A stretch of DNA of 64,000 nucleotides from positions 24,099,022-24,163,021 of the forward strand of contig CM070563.1 of assembly GCA_036346405.1 (NCBI GenBank). Direction: 5' to 3'. This document shows positions 47,186 through 57,900 of this stretch, piece after piece. The notes under the pieces were generated by a model. It saw nothing but the letters and a program-made list of their open reading frames with translations, did not search any database and was not told the origin of the DNA. Positions within the stretch are counted from its first letter, which is position 1; each line of letters starts with the position of its first letter. Made by a program: the position numbers and the translations under genes. The DNA comes from Phyllostachys edulis (taxonomy: Eukaryota; Streptophyta; Magnoliopsida; Poales; Poaceae).

Positions 47186-49003
47186 GGAATGATCAACAGT
47201 AGACATCGCCATTATTTCAGTTTTAGTAATTCATAACTAGTTCAAATGAACTCCAAATAAACTAAAATATTCACCAAAATTCATATAAAATTATAATCTC
47301 ATTACTGTTTAAATCTCATGCATGTTTGAGCATTTTGAATTCTTTTGAGACTTTCTCGATGTCTTATTCGATATCATTATTTCTAGATTCTGATTTATCA
47401 GATGCCAATGAGTATATACCTGAAAATCTTGAGGTGGAACAAGTGGAATATTAACAAGGCAAGATCCTCTTGCATCATTTTGATCCTAGTTTTGGTTAGT
47501 TTAGTAATTTGAAATGCAATTATAATTGCGTGCATGCTATTTTGCTGTATCAATAATTTGTGAGACTAGTTAGCTATGTCCTAAACATTGTGGTTTATCC
47601 TTAATCATTCCATACAGTTATGCTTAAGTTAGATGTCATGTGATGGTACATATTTCTTTATATGAATGCTTAGACCTACAAGTCAGTAGACACGTTAGTT
47701 CAGTTGATGAGATTATCTCATCAACTGTGGGAAACACTGAACCATTCTTAATTTTTGTATCTTTGTTCAGATCTTTGAATCTGATGTTTAAGTCAAAAAT
47801 TGGTCTATTTAAAAATGTTTTTAGATCTGGACAAGTAGTTGATAGTGTGGGTGCCTTCGTGCACGAGAATCGGGTATTGTGGTAGTCTTGTCCGGATCGT
47901 TAAGGACCGAAGCTTTTGGGCTGTCAATTCCAAGTAATACTCGTACTTCCACACACTGGATTGGGGCCGACTTGGTCAAGTAAGGGGAAGGTTTTGTTGG
48001 GTTGGATCACAGGTGGTGTGATGGCATAATTTATTGTGATCTTATGCTCGTAGGAATCTAGTGCAATGGTATAATTTGCAGGTGAGCACTTTGTTTATGT
48101 TGGGGTCACCCATTTTTGTTTTGCATTGCAGTAGCATCTCCAATACAACTTGGTAGCCTTCTTAGTGGTTTCTATATGCAAATTGTACTAAGTGGGACTC
48201 ACTCTCAAGGGTGGTTCAATTCAATAGGACCTTTGTGCTAAAAAGTACCGAATCTTGATTTACCCGGCTGGCATACCTTAGGAAGTGTGCCATTATCCAG
48301 AGGCTTACGGGCTAATAGAGTCATGTGGGTAAAGATGTACACCCCTGCTGGGTTGTTTTTCAATCTATTCGACTAGTCAGTGTCACTGATACTGGACGAC
48401 GCTTGGTTTTGAATGACACCATTGTAGACTCTTAATTAAAAATTGACTTGGGCAATAACTTGGTATCGGCATGACCGGTTTGTCATGCATTTTTAGTTTA
48501 CCAAAGTGGGTTGCCACTTTCGTATTGTTTGATTTATGAGTATATCAATGTCATTTAATTACTTTTGTCCAAATTTGGTTTTCTAAATGGCCTTTACAAA
48601 CTAGATTGTGTAGGAATGAAAATTATTGTTTTTATGCAAAATTTATGCCACTACAACCTTGCTTTGTATAGCCATTAACATGTATACTCTCATATCCTTT
48701 GGATAGGCTCTATCATACACTTTCTTTTTCTAGTTTGTGTAAGTCTTGCGAGTACCTTTTGTACTCAATCGGGTTGACCACTTGTTTCAGGTTAGGAAGA
48801 ATACGCTTGCAATCAATCCGTTAGCGCCGAATACGACGATGCTAATGAATAATATTGTTTCTACCGCTACTCAGTTGCCTTTGGGTTTTGGGCACACTCG
48901 GTTGGAACTTTTGGGTTTTGTTAGTTGTCTTTCCATTGCATACTTCTATGGATGTTCTAATTTTGGCCGATCGGCCATTGATGTAAATGATGGGCTTAAG
49001 TAC

Positions 49004-49008
<5 letters not shown>

Positions 49009-49078
<70 letters not shown>
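49009..49078. repeat. (TA)n microsatellite
   Basis: About 34 TA units near the end of the gypsy LTR. Confidence 0.95.
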
Positions 49079-49082
<4 letters not shown>

Positions 49083-49262
49083 CTTTGTGTATGACTGCAG
49101 TGCAATGAGGATCAGGATATGTGCGTGTTAGCCATTGATCTTGGGAGCTAATACGGGATACATATCCGGGAACTTGAAATCAAACTCGTTTCCTGCTAAG
49201 AGTTATGCCTGTAGTGTAATCTCTTGACTTGAAACAGATTCAATTTTGGGTTCCCACAGCAC

Positions 49263-49275
49263 TGGTATCAGAGCC
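49263..49275 (+). other. Primer-binding site of the second gypsy element
   Basis: TGGTATCAGAGCC, a perfect match to the tRNA-Met type site, four bases after the LTR end. Confidence 0.9.
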
Positions 49276-49479
49276 ATACTGACTGTAGGTTAGAAATAGC
49301 ATGGTCGTTAGTATTAGTGAGTCTTTAGTAAAATTATTTTCAAATTAGCAAAATAATTTCTGAAACCTTAGGTTATGAAAGTCTTTTCTTTCTCATCCAT
49401 CTTAGTGTCATTTCTTACCCCAACTTTCAGTTGGATTTACAAAATAATTTGCTCACCTACCTTGTCTTCTTATGTTTAG

Positions 49480-50184
49480 ATGAGTAGTTGGTTTTTGATT
49501 AAGGAGCCCCGTGCTGAGGAAGTGGACAAATATCTGGCGTTGCTACGGGATATGATGTGGAGGGCCAACTTCACTTACCATCAGGAGTATGCCATCTACC
49601 GGTGGGATCGAGGACTCGGAATGGAGGAGTATCGAGCCGTAATCAACATTCTTGCAAGACAGGTGGCAGGAAGTACTCCATATTGTATCCATGTGCATGG
49701 CACCTCCAAAGCCATGGTAATTCAGGAAGTTGCCAGTGGGGCTATGAGCCATCTTCATCATGACCTGACGGAGTTGTCTCAGCCACCCTACGACCATTTC
49801 CCGAAACGAGGACCTAGCGTGGAGGTGAACACTTTTTATGAGATCCAGTATGAGGAGGACCTGCAAGTATGCCAGTTGGCAAGATTGGTTCATATCATGG
49901 ACCAAGTTCATCGTTGCAACGTGTACGAGTTGTGGGAAACTAGACGCCGCCTTAGGGAAGCCCAGGAGTATCTCAGGATTGGAGTCAGCATGAATTGTGT
50001 TCCTCGTAACGTGCTTTGTGGTGACAATGAGACGTCCTCAGCTGCTGCTGTACCACCAGGGTTTCGACTTTTAGAAGTGGCGGGACTAATACTATTTATG
50101 GACCGTGCCACCAAGCTCGAATGTCGGTGGGTTTTTCTCACGCACAGATGCTTGCACCCCTTGGAGGTCACGTCCCCTTATTAG
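49480..50184 (+). CDS. ORF0-like protein of the gypsy element (234 aa)
   Basis: An uninterrupted frame lies between the PBS and gag. Some rice gypsy families (RIRE2, RIRE3, RIRE8) are known to carry an extra orf0 at this place; its function is unknown. The protein starts MSSWFLIKEPRAEEVDKYL. A middle part, SKAMVIQEVASGAMSHLHHD, and a late VHRCNVYELWETRRRLREAQ fit the pattern of these proteins as I recall it: a small N-terminal domain, then a helical, coil-like segment ending near residue 170. No signal peptide, membrane segment or catalytic motif is seen. ATG 49480 is the first in frame after the PBS. It is intact although the neighbouring gag has three or more stops. Confidence 0.6.
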   Translation: MSSWFLIKEPRAEEVDKYLALLRDMMWRANFTYHQEYAIYRWDRGLGMEEYRAVINILARQVAGSTPYCIHVHGTSKAMVIQEVASGAMSHLHHDLTELSQPPYDHFPKRGPSVEVNTFYEIQYEEDLQVCQLARLVHIMDQVHRCNVYELWETRRRLREAQEYLRIGVSMNCVPRNVLCGDNETSSAAAVPPGFRLLEVAGLILFMDRATKLECRWVFLTHRCLHPLEVTSPY

Positions 50185-50686
50185 GATCTCTAAGGCGTCT
50201 CATCAATCCATTGGACCCGATGGACACAGGATCCCCTGGGGCTCATCTTTTACATGAGTTAGTTCCCGGTGAATTTTAAACGAGATGACTTTGTCTAGGG
50301 TGTTGATGTTGAGAATTCGCCGCAGGGAGATGTAACCATCTAGTAGCTATCCCTAAATAAATGTAATAGAATAGTATTTGTGTAATTATGTATGTATTGT
50401 TGTAAGGCGTTTGTTCCGAACGGTTGCTATCCCGTCTACGGGCGTGTATGGATGCAATCGTGTTGGAACATTACATTATGCTTTAATGGATCTTGTGCTA
50501 ACTTTGGTGTCTTTGAATTTTCATTTGGTGTTCAAATTTTTGATCATATTATGACATTATGCATGCTAGAATAAGTATAATACCTTGCTGTCCTTATTAT
50601 CTTTTTGTGCTCATTCGAATGTATCCTTCCTCTTATTGCTAACCTTTGAAGGTGGTCGACAGGAAGATGTGCTTCCTCCACCTACA
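50185..50686 (+). other. Spacer between ORF0 and gag
   Basis: Non-coding by eye. The frame of gag is open from 50585, but no gag-like residues precede the ATG at 50687 apart from a short Pro-rich lead (DVLPPP). Confidence 0.5.
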
Positions 50687-51621
50687 ATGGCCGAGGTTCT
50701 CACCCAGATTGAGCGAAACCGCATGGACCAAACACGTGTACTTGAACAAATTGCGCGCAACACTTCCACGGCTCTAGGACCATCTAGCGGGGTAGGAGCT
50801 CATCGGGCACATGGAGGTCTCGCTAATTTTTTGCGGACCAATCCACCGATGTTCTCCAGTTTTGAGGACTCTATGGAGGCCGAAGACTGGATCAGGCCTA
50901 TCGAGAAGATGTTTATTGCCTAATGCTCTGAAGTAGAGAAAGTCCTTTTTTCCAGCTATCAACTGGATGGCGCAGCAAGTACGTGGTGGGACAATTTTTA
51001 TGCTATCCAACCAGCCAGACACGTCCCAACTTGGGACGAGTTCAAGGAGGCCTTCCGCGAAGCACACATTCTAGAAGGAGTCATGATGATCAAGCAGCAA
51101 TAGTTTCTCTCTCTCAAACAAGGGCGAAAGAGCGTGACAGAGTATCTCCACGGGTTCAACTTTTTGGCTCGTTATGCTCCAAATGATGTTGCCACTGACA
51201 CCCGTCGTCGGAGTCGTTTCATGAATGGTCTGATGGAGTAAATACAACTGGCACTTGCCGTTCATGACTTTCGCAATTTTCAGCACCTTGTCAACAAGGC
51301 TATAATAGTGGAAGGCAAGAGCAATGCGTTAGAGGAAGTGTGCAAGCGAAAGAGGGCTGTGCAAATTTCAGCTAGTAGTGGTTCTCCAAGGCTGTGCATG
51401 TGACAGCCCCATCCTCCTCGAGTCCAAGCTCCAAATCTACCGAGGCCACCCACTTTTATGCCTCGTCCTCCACCACCTATTTGGCAGCCAAGAGTTGGTG
51501 GAAATCAGCCCCCACCCCATGGAAATTTTAATCTGGGTGTGACATGTTTCCATCATTGCGGAGACCCCGGACATTATGTAGATCGATGTTTGGCGAAGGC
51601 ATGTGGTTTGCCTCCTATATG
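50687..51621 (+). pseudogene. Ty3-gypsy gag (stop codons in frame)
   Basis: Gag forms the particle and packages RNA. From ATG 50687: MAEVLTQIERNRMDQTRVLE, GGLANFLRTNPPMFSSFED, EDWIRPIEKMF, then a TAA (50921), and in the same frame EKVLFSSYQLDGAASTWWDN, FKEAFREAHI, a TAG, FLSLKQGRKSVTEYL, a TAA, further retrotransposon-gag sequence, a TGA, a Pro-rich linker and a zinc knuckle. The knuckle is CFHHCGDPGHYVDRC: one residue is inserted, giving C-X3-C-X4-H-X4-C in place of C-X2-C. Four in-frame stops and no frameshift are seen. The frame ends at a TGA about 20 bp before the CACTA insertion. Confidence 0.85.
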
Positions 51622-51935
51622 ACCATCTTCTGTACCTGTGCACACTACTACAGAAGCTCATCACGACGGTTCGAATCGTCATCACGCAGCAGTTTCCAAC
51701 CGCCTATATTTGTTGGTCTATGATATCAGTGGTTATCACAGATGGTTCAAAACCGCTCGGATACGCACTATCACTGCATTTATTTTTGTTGAAACCGCTC
51801 AGAAGGCTATTATCACGCACGGTTTCATCAAAACCGCTCAGGATCTCGAGAATATCACTGAGCGGTTTTCATTAAAACCGCTCAGGAAAAATATCACGAG
51901 CGGTTCTTGTTCGTAACCGCCTATGATGATTTACT

Positions 51936-54900
51936 GCACGGTTCTTGTTTAGAACCGCTCGTGATAGCCTTTTTCGCAAAAAAACCAAAACGGCCGCTAG
52001 TCTTCGAGGCCGCTAGAAGCCCTAAACGACCTTTTTGGGGTTTTCACTTTTTCGAGACCTCGCAAGAGAATTTAACTCGACGTTCTTGTTCGTAACCGCC
52101 TATGATGATTTTCACGAGACGGTTCTTGTTTAGAACCGCTCGATAGCCTTTTTGCGGCAAAAAAACCGAAAACGGTTGCTAAAACTCGAGGCCGTTTAGA
52201 GGCCCTAAACGACCTTTTTTGGGGTTTTCACTTTTTCGAGACCTCAAGAGAATTTAACTCGACGGTTCTTGTTCGAACCGTTTATGATGAGTTTTACAGA
52301 CGGTTCTTGTTTAGAACCGCTTGTGATAGCCTTTTTCAAGGCAAAAAACCGAAAACGGTTTGCTAAAACTTTGAGGCCGTTTAGAGGCCCTAAACGACCT
52401 TTTTTGGGGTTTTCACTTTTTCGAGACCTCAAGAGAATTTAACTCGACGGTTCTTGTTCGTAACCGTTTATGATGAAAGTTACGCACGGTTCTTGTTTAG
52501 AACCGCTGTGATAGCCTTTTCGCGCAAAAAAACCGAAAACGGTCAAGCTAAAACTTCAGAGGCCGTTTAGAGGCCCTAAACGACCTTTTTTTGGGGTTTT
52601 CACTTTTTCGAGACCTCGCGAAGAGAATCTAACTCGACGGTTCTTGTTCGTAACCGTTTATGATGAGATTTTACTGAGGCGGTTCTTGTTTAGAACCGCT
52701 CAGGATAGCCTTTTTTCTGCAAAAAACCGAAAACGGTGCTAAAACTTGGAGGTCGTTTAGAGGCCCTAAACGACCTTTTTTGGGGTTTTCACTTTTTCGA
52801 GACCTCGCGAAGAGAATCTAACTGACGGTTCTTGTTCGTAACCGTCTATGATGATTTTACGAGACGGTTCTTGTTTAGAACCGCTCGTGATAGCCTTTTT
52901 CAAGCAAAAAAACCGAAAACGTTGCTAAAACTTCGGAGGCCGTTTAGAGGCCCTAAACGACCTTTTTTGGGGTTTTCACTTTTTCGAGACCTCGCCAAGA
53001 GAATCTAACTCGACGGTTCTTGTTCGAACCGTTTATGATGAGTTTTCCTGACGGTTCTTGTTTAGAACCGCTTGTGATAGCCTTTTTCGCACAAAAAAAA
53101 ACCAAAACGGCTAAAACTTCGAGGCCGCGTTTAGAGGCCCTAAACGACCTTTTTGGGGTTTTCACTTTTTCGAGACCTCAAGAGAATTTAACTCGACGGT
53201 TCTTGTTCGAACCGCTCATGATGATTTTACTGAGACGGTTCTTGTTTAGAACCGCTCTGTGATAGCCTTTTTCGGCAAAAAAAAAAAACGGTCAAAACTT
53301 TTGAGGCCGTTTAGAGGCCCTAAACGACCTTTTGGGGTTTTCACTTTTTCGAGACCTCGCGAAGAGAATTTAACTCGACGGTTCTTGTTCGTAACCGCTC
53401 AGGATGATTTACTGACGGTTCTTGTTTAGAACCGTCTGTGATAGCCTTTTTCAAGGGCAAAAAAAACCAAAACGGTTGCTAAAACTTTTGAGGCGTTTAG
53501 AGGCCCTAAACGACCTTTTTTTGGGGTTTTCACTTTTTCGAGACCTCGCAAGAGAATTTAACTCGACGGTTCTTGTTCGTAACCGTCTATGATGAGATGC
53601 CACAGACGGTTCTTGTTTAGAACCGCTCGTGATAGCCTTTTTCGCAAAAAAAACCGAAAACGGCCGCTAAAACTCGGAGGCCGTTTAGAGGCCCTAAACG
53701 ACCTTTTTTGGGGTTTTCACTTTTTCGAGACCTCGCAAGAGAATTTAACTCGACGGTTCTTGTTCGTAACCGTTTATGATGAGTTACTGAGACGGTTCTT
53801 GTTTAGAACCGCTCGTGATAGCCTTTTTCAAGCAAAAAAACCGAAAACAATTTGCTAAAACTTTGAGGCCGTTTAGAGGCCCTAAACGACCTTTTTTGGG
53901 GTTTTCACTTTTTCGAGACCTCGCGAAGAGAATCTAACTCGACGGTTCTTGTTCGTAACCGCTCATGATGAGCCACTGACGGTTCTTGTTTAGAACCGCT
54001 CGTGATAGCTTTTTCTGCGGCAAAAAAAACCGAAAACGGTGCTAAAACTTCGGAGGCCGTTTAGAGGCCCTAAACGACTTTTTTGGGGTTTTCACTTTTT
54101 CGAGACCTCGCAAGAGAATTTAACTCGACGGTTCTTGTTCGTAACCGCTATGATGAGTTACTGACGGTTCTTGTTTAGAACCGCTCGTGATAGCCTTTTT
54201 CGCAAGAAAAAACCGAAAACGGTTGCTAAAACTTTGAGGCCGTTTAGAGGCCCTAAACGACCTTTTTTGGGGTTTTCACTTTTTCGAGACCTCGCAAGAG
54301 AATTTAACTCGACGGTTCTTGTTCGTAACCGTCTATGATGATTTTACTGACGGTTCTTGTTTAGAACCGCTCGTGATAGCCTTTTTCAAGCAAAAAAAAC
54401 CGAAAACGGTGCAAAAACCGGAGGCCGTTTAGAGGCCCTAAACGACCTTTTTTTGGGGTTTTCACTTTTTCGAGACCTCGCAAGAGAATTTAACTCGACG
54501 GTTCTTGTTCGTAACCGTCATGATGAGTTTTACGACGGTTCTTGTTTAGAACCGCTCTGTGATAGCTTTTTTCGCGCAAAAAAACCGAAAACGGTCAAGC
54601 TAAACTTTGAGGCCGTTTAGAGGCCCTAAACGACCTTTTTTTGGGGTTTTCACTTTTTCGAGACCTCGCAAGAGAATTTAACTCGACGGTTCTTGTTCGT
54701 AACCGTCTATGATGAATTTTCAGACGGTTCTTGTTTAGAACCGCTCGTGATAGCCTTCTCGCAAAAAAACCGAAAACGGTCAAAAACTCGGAGGTCGTTT
54801 AGAGGCCCTAAACGACCTTTTTTGGGGTTTTCACTTTTTCGAGACCTCAAGAGAATTTAACTCGACGGTTCTTGTTCGTAACCGCTCATGATGAGTTTTC

Positions 54901-57900
54901 CTGACGGTTCTTGTTTAGAACCGCTCTGTGATAGCCTTTTTCGCGCAAAAAAACCGAAAACGGTCTAAAACTTCGGAGGCCGTTTAGAGGCCCTAAACGA
55001 CCTTTTTGGGGTTTTCACTTTTTCGAGACCTCGCGAAGAGAATCTAACTCGACGGTTCTTGTTCGTAACCGCTCATGATGAAAGCCTGAGACGGTTCTTG
55101 TTTAGAACCGCTCTGTGATAGCCTTTTCTGACAAAAAAAACCGAAAACGGTGCTAAAACTTCGGAGGCCGCTTAGAGGCCCTAAACGACCTTTTTTGGGG
55201 TTTTCACTTTTTCGAGACTCGCGAAGAGAATCTAACTCGACGGTTCTTGTTCGTAACCGCTGTGATGAGTTTCTGACGGTTCTTGTTTAGAACCGCTCGT
55301 GATAGCCTTTTTGCGGCAAAAAAAAAAAACGGCCGCTAAAACCGGAGGCCGTTTAGAGGCCCTAAACGACCTTTGGGGTTTTCACTTTTTCGAGACCTCA
55401 AGAGAATCTAACTCGACGGTTCTTGTTCGTAACCGCTCTATGATGAGTTACGACGGTTCTTGTTTAGAACCGCTCTGTGATAGCTTTTTTCGCAAAAAAA
55501 ACCGAAAACGGTGCTAAAACTTCGAGGCCGTTTAGAGGCCCTAAACGACCTTTTTTGGGGTTTTCACTTTTTCGAGACTCTCAAGAGAATTTAACTCGAC
55601 GGTTCTTGTTCGTAACCGCCTATGATGATTTTCCTGAGACGGTTCTTGTTTAGAACCGCTCGTGATAGCCTTTTTCAAGCAAAAAAACCGAAAACGGTCG
55701 CTAAACTTCGGAGGCCGTTTAGAGGCCCTAAACGACCTTTTTTGGGGTTTTCACTTTTTCGAGACCTCAAGAGAATTTAACTCGACGGTTCTTGTTCGTA
55801 ACCGTCGTGATGAGTTACTGAGACGGTTCTTGTTTAGAACCGCTCAGTGATAGCCTTTTTCGCGGCAAAAAAAAACCGAAAACGGTCAAGCTAAAACTTC
55901 GAGGCCGTTTAGAGGCCCTAAACGACCTTTTTTGGGGTTTTCACTTTTTCGAGACCTCGCAAGAGAATTTAACTCGACGGTTCTTGTTCGTAACCGTTTA
56001 TGATGATGAAAGCCACAGACGGTTCTTGTTTAGAACCGTCTGTGATAGCCTTTTCTGTGGCAAAAAAAAACCGAAAACGGCTGCTAAAACTTCGGAGGCC
56101 GTTTAGAGGCCCTAAACGACTTTTTTGGGGTTTTCACTTTTTCGAGACCTCGCGAAGAGAATCTAACTCGACGGTTCTTGTTCGAACCGTCTGATGGAAA
56201 CTGAGCGGTTCTTGTTTAGAACCGTCTGTGATAGCCTTTTTCGCAAAAAAAAACCGAAAATTTGCTAAAACCGGAGGCCGTTTAGAGGCCCTAAACGACC
56301 TTTTTTTGGGGTTTTCACTTTTTCGAGACCTCGCGAAGAGAATTTAACTCGACGGTTCTTGTTCGAACGTCTCATGATGAGTTTTACTGCAGACGGTTCT
56401 TGTTTAGAACCGTCTGTGATAGCCTTTTTCGCAAAAAAAAACCGAAAACGGCCGCTAAACTTCGGAGGTCGTTTAGAGGCCCTAAACGACCTTTTTTGGG
56501 GTTTTCACTTTTTCGAGACCTCGCGAAGAGAATTTAACTCGACGGTTCTTGTTCGTAACCGTCATGATGAGTTTTTCCTGACGGTTCTTGTTTAGAACCG
56601 CTCGTGATAGCCTTTTCTGCGGCAAAAAAAACCAAAACGGCTGCTAAAACTTCGGAGGCCGTTTAGAGGCCCTAAACGACCTTTTTTGGGGTTTTCACTT
56701 TTTCGAGACCTCGCAAGAGAATTTAACTCGACGGTTCTTGTTCGAACCGTCGTGATGAGATTTTCACAGACGGTTCTTGTTTAGAACCGCTCAGGATAGC
56801 CTTTTTTCGCAAGAAAAAAACCGAAAACGGTCAAGCTAAAACTTCGGAGGTCGTTTAGAGGCCCTAAACGACCTTTTTTGGGGTTTTCACTTTTTCGAGA
56901 CCTCAAGAAGAGAATTTAACTCGACGGTTCTTGTTCGTAACCGCCTATGATGAGTTTTTACTGAGCGGTTCTTGTTTAGAACCGTCTGTGATAGCCTTTC
57001 TTCGCAAAAAAAAACCGAAAACGGTGCTAAAACCGGAGGCCGTTTAGAGGCCCTAAACGACCTTTTTTGGGGTTTTCACTTTTTCGAGACCTCAAGAAGA
57101 GAATCTAACTCGACGGTTCTTGTTCGTAACCGTCTAGTGAAAGCACAGACGGTTCTTATTTAGAACCGTCTGTGATAGCCTTTTCTGCGGCAAAAAAAAA
57201 ACCAAAAACGGCTTCTAAAACTTCGGAGGCCGTTTAGAGGCCCTAAACGACCTTTTTTGGGGTTTTCACTTTTTCGAGACCTCAAGAGAATCTAACTCGA
57301 CGGTTCTTGTTCGTAACCGCTCGTGATGAGCACAGACGGTTCTTGTTTAGAACCGCTCAGTGATAGCCTTTTTTTCGCAAAAAAAAAACCGAAAAATTTG
57401 CTAAACTTCGGAGGCCGCTTAGAGGCCCTAAACGACCTTTTTTGGGGTTTTCACTTTTTCGAGACCTCGCGAAGAGAATTTAACTCGACGGTTCTTGTTC
57501 GTAACCGCTCATGATGATTTTCACGACGGTTCTTGTTTAGAACCGTCTGTGATAGCCTTTTCTGCGGCAAAAAAAAAACCGAAAACGGCTGCTAAAACTT
57601 CGGAGGCCGTTTAGAGGCCCTAAACGACCTTTTTTGGGGTTTTCACTTTTTCGAGACCTCGCGAAGAGAATCTAACCTGACGGTTCTTGTTCAGAACCGT
57701 CTATGATGAGTTTTCACAGACGGTTCTTGTTTAGAACCGTCTGTGATAGCCTTTTCTGCGGCAAAAAAAAAACCGAAAACGGCTGCTAAAACTTCGGAGG
57801 CCGGTCTAGAGGCCCTAAACGACCTTTTTTGGGGTTTTCACTTTTTCGAGACCTCGCAAGAGAATCTAACTCGACGGTTCTTGTTCGTAACCGTCTATGA

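Larger units (their letters stand above)
38365..49258 (+). repeat. 5' LTR of a second gypsy element, split by a copia insertion
   Basis: It starts TGTCACAGCCCC at 38365 and ends TTCCCACA at 49258, five bases before a perfect PBS. Removing the nested copia (39693-46396 plus one TSD copy) leaves about 4.2 kb, long for a gypsy LTR. The GCGAGTACCTTTTGTACTC block near 48750 is typical of grass gypsy LTRs in sense orientation and agrees with rightward transcription. 47186-49008 has no ORF beyond about 90 codons and no recognised gene. The 3' LTR lies outside the window. The left edge rests only on the TGTCACAGCCCC signature. Confidence 0.65.

Noticed and set aside
51398..51412. TGACAGCCCC resembling the LTR start TGTCACAGCCCC
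   Set aside because: It lies inside the gag reading frame, with no PPT before it and no LTR sequence after it.
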